IMG/VR virus record: IMGVR_UViG_3300022752_000083
Coordinates: 1 to 56,808 of that record
Source: a virus
Length of the DNA stretch: 56,808 bases
Strand: one strand, 5' to 3'
In this document: piece after piece, positions 8,388 through 16,230 of the stretch
How positions within the stretch are numbered: position 1 is the first letter of the stretch
How the letters are laid out: every line of letters begins with the position of its first letter
Translations under genes and position numbers: made by a program
The notes under the pieces: model-generated
What the model was told of the DNA's origin: nothing
Seen by the model: the letters and a program-made list of their open reading frames with translations, nothing else
Databases searched by the model: none

Positions 8388-9687
8388 TAAAACCTACAAT
8401 GAAAGCAATTCAAATAACCCTGTAATGAAAAATCGCAGGGGTACAACTTTTCGCATCACCTTTCCCACTATGCCTTCTTTAACAAGAGAGCCACGTCGGG
8501 TTGACTTGCACCAATCTCAGTACCACCATGATGTACTAATCATTTCATTTATGACCACTGGTCTTAACTGGTTTGAAGATATCCCCACGGGGTTACCTGT
8601 TCGTTTTTCTTGGACTCAAATTGGTATTACTAAAGATTGGTATGGGTACGTTTCTTTTGTATCCCGAACCAATGCGTCTCAACAAAAAGAACAGACAATG
8701 GAAGTCCACTGTGTCGGCTCCTCTTTTCCCTTGAAAGAACGGGCTAACCGGGTCTTTACCAACTCAACGATTCCCGAAGCTGCTGCAACTATTGCTAGGG
8801 AATTAAACTTAAGCTTTATTGGGGATAGTCACCCTCGACGTTTTCCGCAACTTACAATGGCTGGTCACTCGTATTGGGAATGGTTGGCAGAACAAGCAAA
8901 GCGCATTGGTTTTGTTCTTCGAGTAGACGGTTCAAATCTTTATTTCCGTCAGCTTGACAAGCATGTTGATTCAAAGATTACAAATGTACCCGTACTTTAT
9001 GCTGGAGACACTCCTTCTCTTTACAAGAACAACTTTATTGAAAAGACACTTGACAAGTTCGTGGTTCTTCGTGGGGATTACATTGAATCTGGTGACAACA
9101 TGCGGACTGAAAAAGTCGCTGGTGGTGTGGACATCAATACCTCGGAGGCGTTTTCTAGCAGTAACACCCCCACCAATGTTGGGGATAACCTACGCACTAA
9201 TTTGAGTGACGTATTGTTCTCTGAATACCGTTCCGACCAAGTAAACACCGTGATGTCGGATGCGGACCTTGTATCCGAGGGAGCGTCCCATCTTGCGCGG
9301 TTAAGTATGCCCGCTAAAGTTCACGCGCAAGGGGACCCAAGAATGGAACCCCACGCCCCTGTTTACGTAATGGGGACTAGCGAATTAACCGATGGGTATT
9401 GGCTCATCAAAGACATTGTTCACACGTTTAAAAAATACGACGACTATATTGCAACAATGACCATCGTTACGGATGGAACAGGTGTAAACAAGGTCGGAGC
9501 ATTTAGAGGGCGACAATCGCCTACAATGAGTACTGTAAATATAAATAGTCTTATTGAGCAAAGCAGCGGAGTAAACACTTTGAACACACGTTCTAACACG
9601 AGCCTTTCTCAACTTTCACCATCCATTATTCCTTCACAACAAGGGTTTAAAAGAAGCCCTGCCCTATGGGTTACTCGGGGGGTCTAA
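8377..9687 (+). CDS. Baseplate hub protein (gpD/gp27-like)
   Basis: About 436 residues. The ATG at 8377 lies 11 bp inside the end of the preceding gene. The frame is open further upstream, but that part would overlap the LysM-like gene extensively. The N-terminal domain ('FEDIPTGLPVRFSWT...WYGYVS') and middle ('PEAAATIARELNLSF', 'QLTMAGHSYWEWLAEQAKRIGFVLRVDGSNLYF') carry the 'w..l...a...g......g..l.f' signature of late-control D/VgrG-gp27-type hub proteins, which form the trimeric ring under the tube. Residues ~230-340 hold the second beta-barrel with 'VLRGDYIESGDN'. The C-terminal ~50 residues are Ser/Asn-rich. Its partner is probably the OB-fold spike at 12169. Confidence 0.8.
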   Translation: MSVSKTYNESNSNNPVMKNRRGTTFRITFPTMPSLTREPRRVDLHQSQYHHDVLIISFMTTGLNWFEDIPTGLPVRFSWTQIGITKDWYGYVSFVSRTNASQQKEQTMEVHCVGSSFPLKERANRVFTNSTIPEAAATIARELNLSFIGDSHPRRFPQLTMAGHSYWEWLAEQAKRIGFVLRVDGSNLYFRQLDKHVDSKITNVPVLYAGDTPSLYKNNFIEKTLDKFVVLRGDYIESGDNMRTEKVAGGVDINTSEAFSSSNTPTNVGDNLRTNLSDVLFSEYRSDQVNTVMSDADLVSEGASHLARLSMPAKVHAQGDPRMEPHAPVYVMGTSELTDGYWLIKDIVHTFKKYDDYIATMTIVTDGTGVNKVGAFRGRQSPTMSTVNINSLIEQSSGVNTLNTRSNTSLSQLSPSIIPSQQGFKRSPALWVTRGV

Positions 9688-10109
9688 TGTACGACAATCA
9701 ACTAAAAACTTATGAAAGTGCGATTTCTCTTCCGTTTAGGATTACTGCTCAAGGCGGAATCAAGGTTGCGCAAAGTCAGGCTCAAGTTTGGGCTGACCGC
9801 GTCAGGGGTGCTTTAAACACTCGATTTGATGAGCGCGTAATGTTTTCGCGGTTTGGAACACAAATAGCGTCGTATGAGTGGGACACCGTTACAAACATGG
9901 AAGAAGTCATTTTAACTGAAGTCGAGAATATGTTTACAGCTTTTTTCCCCACATTGGTTCTGGACCAAGTAACTGTGGAGCATGATGAGGTAAATAACGT
10001 CGTTGTGGTAGACGTAGAGTACACAACGCCCAACATGGACAAAATTACTACAAACGTTGGATTGGCAGTTGTCGCCGGTAACTTGCCACTATATGAGGAG
10101 CCACGATGA
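9687..10109 (+). CDS. Baseplate wedge protein, gp25/GPW family
   Basis: About 140 residues. The ATG at 9687 overlaps the previous stop (TAATG) and has a G-run (9677-9682) as ribosome-binding site; an in-frame ATG at 9666 lies upstream but has no such site. 'RVRGALNTRFDERVMFSRFGTQI' followed by an acidic helix and 'VTVEHDEVNNVVVVDVEYTT' is the gp25/GPW pattern (i..il.T..GeR.m.p.fG...). The family initiates sheath polymerisation at the baseplate and lies next to the gp6/J-like gene here, as in P2 and T4. Confidence 0.88.
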   Translation: MYDNQLKTYESAISLPFRITAQGGIKVAQSQAQVWADRVRGALNTRFDERVMFSRFGTQIASYEWDTVTNMEEVILTEVENMFTAFFPTLVLDQVTVEHDEVNNVVVVDVEYTTPNMDKITTNVGLAVVAGNLPLYEEPR

Positions 10110-12169
10110 CAGATATTCCTGCCGCCCCTATTCTTCAAATTCCCGTTATGGTGGATTACACCAACAGGGACTTCTACTCGTTGCGAGACCAACTCATTCA
10201 ACGCGTCAAAGACCGCGTGAATACGGGTACCGGAAATGCATGGTACGGTAATGACCCCGCTGATTTTGGTCTTGCTCTTATTGAGGCGTTTGCTTATATG
10301 GGAGATGTTACTAGCTATTATGTTGACCGCGTGGCAAATGAAAATACCCTGTTCACCGCGTCTCAACGCGATAGCGTTTTAAACCTTGCTTATACATACG
10401 GGTACATCCCTTCCGGGTACAAGCAAGCATCTTGCTCAGTAACTTTTGCCTCTGCTGGTATTGGTTCTGCTTCTGTTCCAGCAGGAACTAAACTTCGTGC
10501 AACCATTACAAAGAACGATGTTGTTGAGCAAGTAATATTTACCACTAGTTCTGTTGCCGACTTTTCCTCATCTACAAAATCTATTTCTTCAATATCTAGC
10601 TCTAGTGGAACGGTTACTTATACTTCAAATGGTCATGGGTTTACTTCCGGTAACTATGTGACGGTTACTGGCTCAACTAACTACAATGTAACTAATGCAG
10701 TTATTACAGGTGTAACTACTAATACTTTTAGCATTTCTAGTTCTTTGACTGGAAGTACTTCTACCGGTACTGCTGTTTCTGCTGCTAAAACCATCTTGGT
10801 AACAGCGACTCACGGAGAAGATGTTTCTACTAGAACGGCAAACGTAGCTTCATCTCCGGATATCTCCGGTGAAAAAATAGGTACATCAGACGGAACTGCA
10901 AGTCAAATTTTTCAACTTAAAGAATCTCAAGTTGTTGATGGAACAATTAAAATCTTTGTTGTCACTGGAACAGGTGCAAGCAAGACCTATGGTCAATGGA
11001 CCGAAGTCATTCATCTTGCTGATTATGGTCCTACTGACTCAGTATTCAAGGTAATTCGTGGAAGCAATAACTCCGTTTTTGTTCAATTTGGTGACGGTGT
11101 TTCCGGAGCTATCCCCAATAATTACTCAACCATTAAAGCACAGTATGTTTTTGGTGGAGGAATTGTAGGCAATGTTCCTGCTGAATCTATTAATGCTTTT
11201 GTAGCTGCGGCTCCAAGCGGCATTACAGTAAGCAATCTTGAACGTGCAACAGGTGGTCTTGACCCCGAGGGTCTTGACGCAATCCGAGTTAATGCCCCTC
11301 AAGCTTTTAGCGCACTTAACCGTGCCGTAAGTCTTACGGACTACGAAGGTTTAACTCTTCAAGTCAGTGGTGCGGGTAAGGCAAATGCTGTGGCTGATGT
11401 ATGGTCTTCCGTAACCGTGTATCTTGCTCCAACAAGCACAGACTCTTCGGATTTGTACCCCGGTAAAAACACAAGTAACACAGCAGTACTTGGTTCGTGG
11501 ACCACACTTCAAACATCCGTGCAAGACGCATTAAAGCCCAAACTACTCATTGGTACCACTCTTACTGTTTCTCCTCCTACTTATACTCCCGTTTATTTAA
11601 CAGTGCAATACAGCAAACAACCTGAAGTAACTGATGCTCAAATTAAAGCTTCTATAAAAGATTACATAAACACGTATTACGGATATGCTTCGAATACTTT
11701 TGCACAGATTATTCACCCTGAGGAAATTGAATTTATTCTTCGGTACGTTCCCGGTCTACTCAATGTCTGGGTTACAGAGCTTCGTCGTGACTCTGCTCCT
11801 TCGGGTGCTCTTGGTACGTTGGTTGGTTCTGCTAGTGAAATATTCGTGTTCAACCCTGACAACATTACTTCTACCCAGAGGAGTACTGATGCCACGCTGT
11901 CATCACTAACAAAGACAGTTGGAACTCTTAGCCCGAGCTTTGTTTCAACTACTTTGAACTACTTGTTGGACATTGGGTCAGCTACGTCTACAGCAATTAC
12001 AGCCGTAGCAAATGCTGCTGGAGCAACCGTTACCGTAAATGGTGGAACAAGCCCCCAAACAATTACCAATAACAGTGTTGGAACTACAGTGAATGTCCCA
12101 GTAGTTGTTACTGCTGCGGATGGTCGTACCCTACAGACATACACGGTAGCTGTTTACAAGTCCGCATAA
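10106..12169 (+). CDS. Baseplate wedge protein, gp6/J-like, with inserted beta modules
   Basis: A 687-residue protein. The N-terminus 'VDYTNRDFYSLRDQLIQRV' and 'PADFGLALIEAFAYMGDVTSYYVDRVANE' is the conserved start of baseplate J/gp6 proteins, which dimerise to form the ring around the hub. Residues ~155-230 are a Ser/Thr-rich insert with 'GHGFTSGNYVTVTG', a module common in phage tail proteins. Residues ~350-460 return to the J-like core ('RATGGLDPEGLDAIRVNAP..F......AVSLTDYEGL'). The last ~60 residues resemble a cadherin/Ig-like beta sandwich ending 'TYTVAVYKSA', probably surface exposed. ATGA coupling with gp25 and TAATG coupling with the spike gene. Confidence 0.88.
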   Translation: MTDIPAAPILQIPVMVDYTNRDFYSLRDQLIQRVKDRVNTGTGNAWYGNDPADFGLALIEAFAYMGDVTSYYVDRVANENTLFTASQRDSVLNLAYTYGYIPSGYKQASCSVTFASAGIGSASVPAGTKLRATITKNDVVEQVIFTTSSVADFSSSTKSISSISSSSGTVTYTSNGHGFTSGNYVTVTGSTNYNVTNAVITGVTTNTFSISSSLTGSTSTGTAVSAAKTILVTATHGEDVSTRTANVASSPDISGEKIGTSDGTASQIFQLKESQVVDGTIKIFVVTGTGASKTYGQWTEVIHLADYGPTDSVFKVIRGSNNSVFVQFGDGVSGAIPNNYSTIKAQYVFGGGIVGNVPAESINAFVAAAPSGITVSNLERATGGLDPEGLDAIRVNAPQAFSALNRAVSLTDYEGLTLQVSGAGKANAVADVWSSVTVYLAPTSTDSSDLYPGKNTSNTAVLGSWTTLQTSVQDALKPKLLIGTTLTVSPPTYTPVYLTVQYSKQPEVTDAQIKASIKDYINTYYGYASNTFAQIIHPEEIEFILRYVPGLLNVWVTELRRDSAPSGALGTLVGSASEIFVFNPDNITSTQRSTDATLSSLTKTVGTLSPSFVSTTLNYLLDIGSATSTAITAVANAAGATVTVNGGTSPQTITNNSVGTTVNVPVVVTAADGRTLQTYTVAVYKSA

Positions 12170-14718
12170 TGATTATCGACTCCTACGGTAACCGACGATT
12201 CTTCGGAATCTACCGAGGTGTGGTTCAGGATAACGCTGACCCCCTTGGTAAAGGGCGTGTCAAATTAATGGTTCCGCAGGTACTCTTTGACGCGATGACT
12301 GAGTGGGCGTCTATTCAAGACGCTCACGGTGTTCATGTAGACCCTTTCCAAAATGGGCAAGGTGTATGGGTGCAGTTTGAGGGGGGTGACCCTTCCTTCC
12401 CTGTTGTTGTAGGGGAATTTGGCGGAGACGCTACTAACCTCAATCTGGCATTGAATGACCTTACTGACGTAGACACCACAGGTGTGTACAACGGGCAGAC
12501 AATAATTTACCAAGAGTCAACAAACTCATGGGTACCCGGTGCCGGTTCTGGGGGTGGGTCTCAGGGACCTCAAGGAAGCCAAGGACCGCAGGGTACTCAG
12601 GGTGCTCAAGGACCACAAGGACCACAAGGAACTACTGGGTCGCAAGGTTCGCAAGGACCACAGGGTTCAACCGGAATTCAAGGCACCCAAGGTCCGCAGG
12701 GCACTGCCGGACTTGATGGTGACCGTTACCACACAACGTCCACTACCGCCCACACAATTACCAATAACGGGTCACTGACGTTTTACACGACTGACCTTAA
12801 TCTTGACTACTCGATTCAACAGCACCTCATTATTGCTTATGACGCATCAAATTACATGCATGCTTCGGTTACCTCTTACAACCCTGCTACTGGTCAACTA
12901 GTCGTAAACATTGATAGAAAGACGGGTTCAGGCACGTACTCCTCGTGGGAAATCAACCTCGACGGTGCGGTAGGTACTCAAGGTCCTCAAGGCTCGACTG
13001 GTGCTCAAGGTACCCAAGGTCCGCAAGGCGCACAGGGAGCTACCGGTAGTCAAGGACCTACGGGTCCTCAGGGACCACAAGGCTCAACTGGTGCTCAGGG
13101 AGCAACTGGAAGTCAAGGACCGCAAGGACCCCAAGGTTCTCCGGGAGCACAAGGAGCCACAGGAAGCCAAGGCGCAACTGGTCCTCAAGGTGCTCAGGGT
13201 CCTCAAGGTGTACAAGGTTCAACTGGTCCTCAGGGTTCCTCCGGAGCGCAAGGCGCTACCGGTAGTCAAGGAGCAACAGGACCGCAAGGTACGCAGGGAC
13301 CACAAGGGTCGGCTGGTACTAACGGAACCAATGGAGCTGCTGCAACAATAGCTGTTGGTACTACCACCACTGGTGCTGCCGGTACATCTGCCTCGGTAAC
13401 CAACTCGGGCACATCTTCGGCTGCAACCTTTAACTTCACAATTCCACAAGGTGTACAAGGTGCGCAAGGAGCCACAGGAAGTCAGGGACCGCAGGGTGCA
13501 CAAGGACCGCAGGGTACTCAGGGTACTCAGGGACCTCAAGGTCCGCAGGGGGCTGCCGGAACTAACGGAACTAATGGAACGCAAGGAAGTCAGGGACCGC
13601 AGGGTGCACAAGGACCACAAGGTGCTGCGTCTACAGTTGCTGGTCCTCAAGGAAACCAAGGCGAGTCTTCTGGGTTACAGTTCTATTGGAAATCTGCAAC
13701 AGCAGATGATGTACCTAATGGTTATGTGTATGGAATCACTGCAACAAATGCCACACCACCAACATCTATAAATCAAGTTGCATCTCTTCTTTTTAATGGT
13801 AACGACATATATGGAATGCAACTATATGACTTCATAAATACGTGGGATGACTCTACCTCAACCATAAAAGGCTACATCCATATAAAAAGTAATAGTAATG
13901 CTGATAGTGATTATGCAATATATAAAGTAAATTCGGTTTCAGACTATAATGCAAATAGTGGACCATATAACAGCGTTAACGTTACTTTCATCACAGGTAA
14001 TGGAACAATTTTTAGTCTTGATGAAAGAGTAACAATTGAGTTCTACCGTACTGGAGATAAGGGTTCTCAAGGAACGCAAGGAGCACAAGGAGTACAAGGT
14101 GTGCAAGGAGCCACAGGAAGTCAGGGACCGCAGGGTGCACAAGGACCGCAGGGTACTCAGGGTGCCCAAGGACCTCAAGGTGCTAGCGGTAATGGTCTAG
14201 TACCAATTGTGCCGTCGAGTGTGACTGTTGGTTCGGGTTCTGCGAGTGTTGGAACTAACGGTCTTGTCACGTTTACGAGTGCGTCAAGCGTGCGACTCAA
14301 TGGTGTTTTTAGCGCGACCTACAAGAACTACGTTATTTATTTTTCAGCCCCAATTGGAAATGCAAACAACACACTAGCTAACACAACCCTTGTTCGTTTT
14401 TCTACAAGTGGAACTGTAAACACAACTAGTTCCTATACACATACAGGCGCCTACACACAAGCCGTTGCACTAGCTTCTACAAGCCGAGGCACATCAACAG
14501 GAGCAACTTCTTCGGTTCTAGACTTTCTGCAAGACACCTGCATAACCCTATACGCGCCTTTTGAATCTCGTGGAACATCCGCGACATTTACCAATGCATA
14601 CGCTCAAACAAATATTTTTGGACAATTTGGATTCAACGCCGCAACATCTTTTGACGGTATTCAATTTTTCAACAACACATTTACAGGTACTGTTCAAGTT
14701 TACGGATTGGCTAACTAA
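12169..14718 (+). CDS. Tail spike/fibre: OB-fold spike domain fused to collagen-like repeats
   Basis: An 849-residue protein. Residues ~1-95 ('YRGVVQDNADPLGKGRVKLMVPQ', then 'GVWVQFEGGDPSFPVVVGEF') form a gp5/VgrG-type OB fold that would sit on the hub. After this come four Gly-X-Gln-rich collagen-like blocks at ~131-184, ~268-386, ~428-500 and ~632-680. They are separated by a beta spacer (~185-267), the widespread fibre linker 'SVTNSGTSSAATFNFTIPQG' (~405-426) and an AT-rich module (~503-630). The C-terminal ~170 residues form a compact head that probably binds receptor or host surface. The OB-to-collagen fusion makes one trimer both central spike and fibre. DNA repeats in the collagen blocks favour domain exchange. 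Confidence 0.8.
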   Translation: MIIDSYGNRRFFGIYRGVVQDNADPLGKGRVKLMVPQVLFDAMTEWASIQDAHGVHVDPFQNGQGVWVQFEGGDPSFPVVVGEFGGDATNLNLALNDLTDVDTTGVYNGQTIIYQESTNSWVPGAGSGGGSQGPQGSQGPQGTQGAQGPQGPQGTTGSQGSQGPQGSTGIQGTQGPQGTAGLDGDRYHTTSTTAHTITNNGSLTFYTTDLNLDYSIQQHLIIAYDASNYMHASVTSYNPATGQLVVNIDRKTGSGTYSSWEINLDGAVGTQGPQGSTGAQGTQGPQGAQGATGSQGPTGPQGPQGSTGAQGATGSQGPQGPQGSPGAQGATGSQGATGPQGAQGPQGVQGSTGPQGSSGAQGATGSQGATGPQGTQGPQGSAGTNGTNGAAATIAVGTTTTGAAGTSASVTNSGTSSAATFNFTIPQGVQGAQGATGSQGPQGAQGPQGTQGTQGPQGPQGAAGTNGTNGTQGSQGPQGAQGPQGAASTVAGPQGNQGESSGLQFYWKSATADDVPNGYVYGITATNATPPTSINQVASLLFNGNDIYGMQLYDFINTWDDSTSTIKGYIHIKSNSNADSDYAIYKVNSVSDYNANSGPYNSVNVTFITGNGTIFSLDERVTIEFYRTGDKGSQGTQGAQGVQGVQGATGSQGPQGAQGPQGTQGAQGPQGASGNGLVPIVPSSVTVGSGSASVGTNGLVTFTSASSVRLNGVFSATYKNYVIYFSAPIGNANNTLANTTLVRFSTSGTVNTTSSYTHTGAYTQAVALASTSRGTSTGATSSVLDFLQDTCITLYAPFESRGTSATFTNAYAQTNIFGQFGFNAATSFDGIQFFNNTFTGTVQVYGLAN
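13464..14163 (+). repeat. 61-bp perfect direct repeat flanking an AT-rich module in the fibre gene
   Basis: Bases 13464-13524 and 14103-14163 are identical over 61 bp. The match continues about 10 bp further left with a single mismatch. A partial third copy lies near 13580-13617. The offset is 639 bp, exactly 213 codons, so recombination between the copies would delete or swap the intervening module without a frameshift. The DNA between ~13680 and ~14045 is visibly AT-richer than its surroundings and probably has a different recent origin. Confidence 0.85.
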
Positions 14719-14942
14719 TGGAAGACATTACACCTGAAGACTCTGCTGCGCCGGTATACCTTGTTCCGCCAACTCAAGAGGAACTAGATGAACTTGCCAC
14801 CTTTGCCGAAGAGCAAAGACTTCTTGAAGCAGAACTGCTTGCTCAAGAGAACATGAGGCAGGAAGCGCGAAATGCTGCTTTGGCTAAATTAACTAAGCTT
14901 GGTCTTACAGAAGAAGAAGCAAAAGCTGTCATAGGTCTGTAG
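14718..14942 (+). CDS. Small acidic helical protein after the fibre gene
   Basis: A 74-residue protein, coupled to the fibre gene by TAATG. Residues ~18-74 are predicted continuous helix rich in Glu, Leu and Ala ('EEQRLLEAELLAQENMRQEA'), ending 'KLGLTEEEAKAVIGL', a UBA-like/helical ending often found in small proteins encoded behind phage tail fibres. It may be a fibre chaperone or a tail-associated peptide. The function is not known. Confidence 0.6.
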   Translation: MEDITPEDSAAPVYLVPPTQEELDELATFAEEQRLLEAELLAQENMRQEARNAALAKLTKLGLTEEEAKAVIGL

Positions 14943-14951
14943 ACTTAGTGC

Positions 14952-15752
14952 ATGATTTCAATAATTACACCGGCATATAATACTCCTCCAGATGTACTTG
15001 CCCGTACATGGGCATCTCTCAAAGCACAGAAATATACTGATTGGGAGTGGGTTGTTTGGGACGACTCCACTAAACCCGAGACGTGGGCACAGCTTTATGG
15101 CTTTGCCTCTGACGAGAGATTCCGACTCGTCACTCATCGTACCCACACTCATTCCGGTTCTATTGGAGAGGTGAAGCGTCGTGGGTTTATGGTTGCCGAA
15201 GGTGACATTTTGGTGGAGCTTGACCACGATGACGAGTTAACCCCAGATGCACTTGAACTGATTGCCAAGGCGTTTGAGGACAAGTCAGTTGGTTTTGTAT
15301 TTTCGGATTGGGTAGAGATTCTTCCCGATGGTCAGTCTGGAAAGTATCCTGACGGTTGGGCGTTTGGATACGGAGAACACTACTGGGATGAGGAGCTTGG
15401 CTTCTGGGGTTCTCGGGTTTCAGAAATTAACGCTACCACTCTGGGGCATATCGTCTCGGCTCCTAATCACGTCCGTGCTTGGCGGGCGTCTGTTTATCGC
15501 GAACTTGGTGGTCACAACCCTAAGCTAGACATTGCTGATGACTACGAACTTGTGGTTCGCACATCGTTGGTCACAAAGTTTGCGCACATCCCCAAGGTTA
15601 TCTACAAACAGCACATCGGTGGTCACACGGCTCAACGCCAAAAGAACGAACGTATTCAAGAACTGGTAGCCAGTATCTCTGCGGAGTATAAAGACCGTCT
15701 GGAAGCCAAGTTCCCTTTGCCCTATATGTCTGAGGATAATCCGTCAAAATAG
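14952..15752 (+). CDS. Family 2 (GT-A) glycosyltransferase
   Basis: A 266-residue GT2-type glycosyltransferase. The start 'ISIITPAYNTPPDVLARTWASLKAQKYTDWEWVVWDDS' is the canonical GT2 nucleotide-binding N-terminus. 'GDILVELDHDDELTPDAL' (~85-100) contains the metal-binding D91-H-D-D segment. 'NHVRAWRASVYRELGGHNPKLDIADDYELVVRTS' carries the late acidic acceptor motif (ADDYEL). No membrane segments, so it is a cytoplasmic enzyme. Set within the fibre genes, it may glycosylate virion proteins, or alter a host surface glycan to block superinfection; the sequence does not decide which. It follows the preceding gene after about 9 bp. Confidence 0.88.
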   Translation: MISIITPAYNTPPDVLARTWASLKAQKYTDWEWVVWDDSTKPETWAQLYGFASDERFRLVTHRTHTHSGSIGEVKRRGFMVAEGDILVELDHDDELTPDALELIAKAFEDKSVGFVFSDWVEILPDGQSGKYPDGWAFGYGEHYWDEELGFWGSRVSEINATTLGHIVSAPNHVRAWRASVYRELGGHNPKLDIADDYELVVRTSLVTKFAHIPKVIYKQHIGGHTAQRQKNERIQELVASISAEYKDRLEAKFPLPYMSEDNPSK

Positions 15753-15775
15753 AACTAAGACTTTAGGAGGTCGGT

Positions 15776-16216
15776 ATGGCTCAATACCCCGATAATCTTG
15801 CCAACTTTACTTTTGTACAAAACGGTATAGACACGGTTCAAGCTTCACACGTAAACGTTAGTTACCAAGAAATTACGGCAACTCAAACAGAACTTGGCGC
15901 AAATGCTTCTGACCGTTCTGGCTCGTGGTCCTCTACTCCGATGGTTGTTTCTAGCCTTACTTTTTCAGACGTCAAATCGCGCTTGGATAACGTCGAAAAT
16001 GGGGCTTACTACTCTCAGACATATTTGGTAAAGAATAACGGTGGAAGCACCATTACAACTTCTGCTGACAATATCAAGGGTCTTGTAATCAAAGCTTTCT
16101 CTGGCACTCAAAGCGCAAATCTTATGGAGGTTCAAACCTCTGCCGGAAGCGTAATTAGTTACTTTAAGCCAGACGGAACTTTCTACACACCAACTATTGA
16201 CGGCGGAACAGCGTAA
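15776..16216 (+). CDS. Small tail-fibre-like virion protein
   Basis: A 146-residue protein with an excellent ribosome-binding site (AGGAGGT) before its ATG. The first ~80 residues include 'VQNGIDTVQASHVNVSYQEITATQTELG', a stretch often found in fibre trimerisation or structural proteins ('D.v.a.h.N.....i.....lG'). The second half, 'IKGLVIKAFSGTQSANLMEVQTSAGSVIS', resembles repeating beta units of phage fibre shafts, where strands carry 'l.i.....q..nl.e....sG..l'. It probably forms part of a fibre or collar. It lies between the glycosyltransferase and a large fibre gene. Confidence 0.65.
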   Translation: MAQYPDNLANFTFVQNGIDTVQASHVNVSYQEITATQTELGANASDRSGSWSSTPMVVSSLTFSDVKSRLDNVENGAYYSQTYLVKNNGGSTITTSADNIKGLVIKAFSGTQSANLMEVQTSAGSVISYFKPDGTFYTPTIDGGTA

Positions 16217-16230
16217 CGGAGTAGCCTCTT

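Noticed and set aside
9530-9560. T4-like late promoter (TATAAATA-like) near 9540
   Set aside because: AATATAAATA occurs within the hub coding sequence in an Asn-rich stretch, with no gene start downstream at the right distance. No consistent set of such promoters was found.
13219-13659. Leftward Ser/Leu/Arg-rich frame and rightward Lys/Arg/Val-rich frames within the collagen-like region
   Set aside because: These are other-frame readings of the repetitive Gly-X-Gln codons and do not form a plausible protein.
12550-14200. Regular short repeats resembling a CRISPR array
   Set aside because: The repeats are coding, in frame and variable, with no constant spacer length, and they translate to collagen-like Gly-X-X units.
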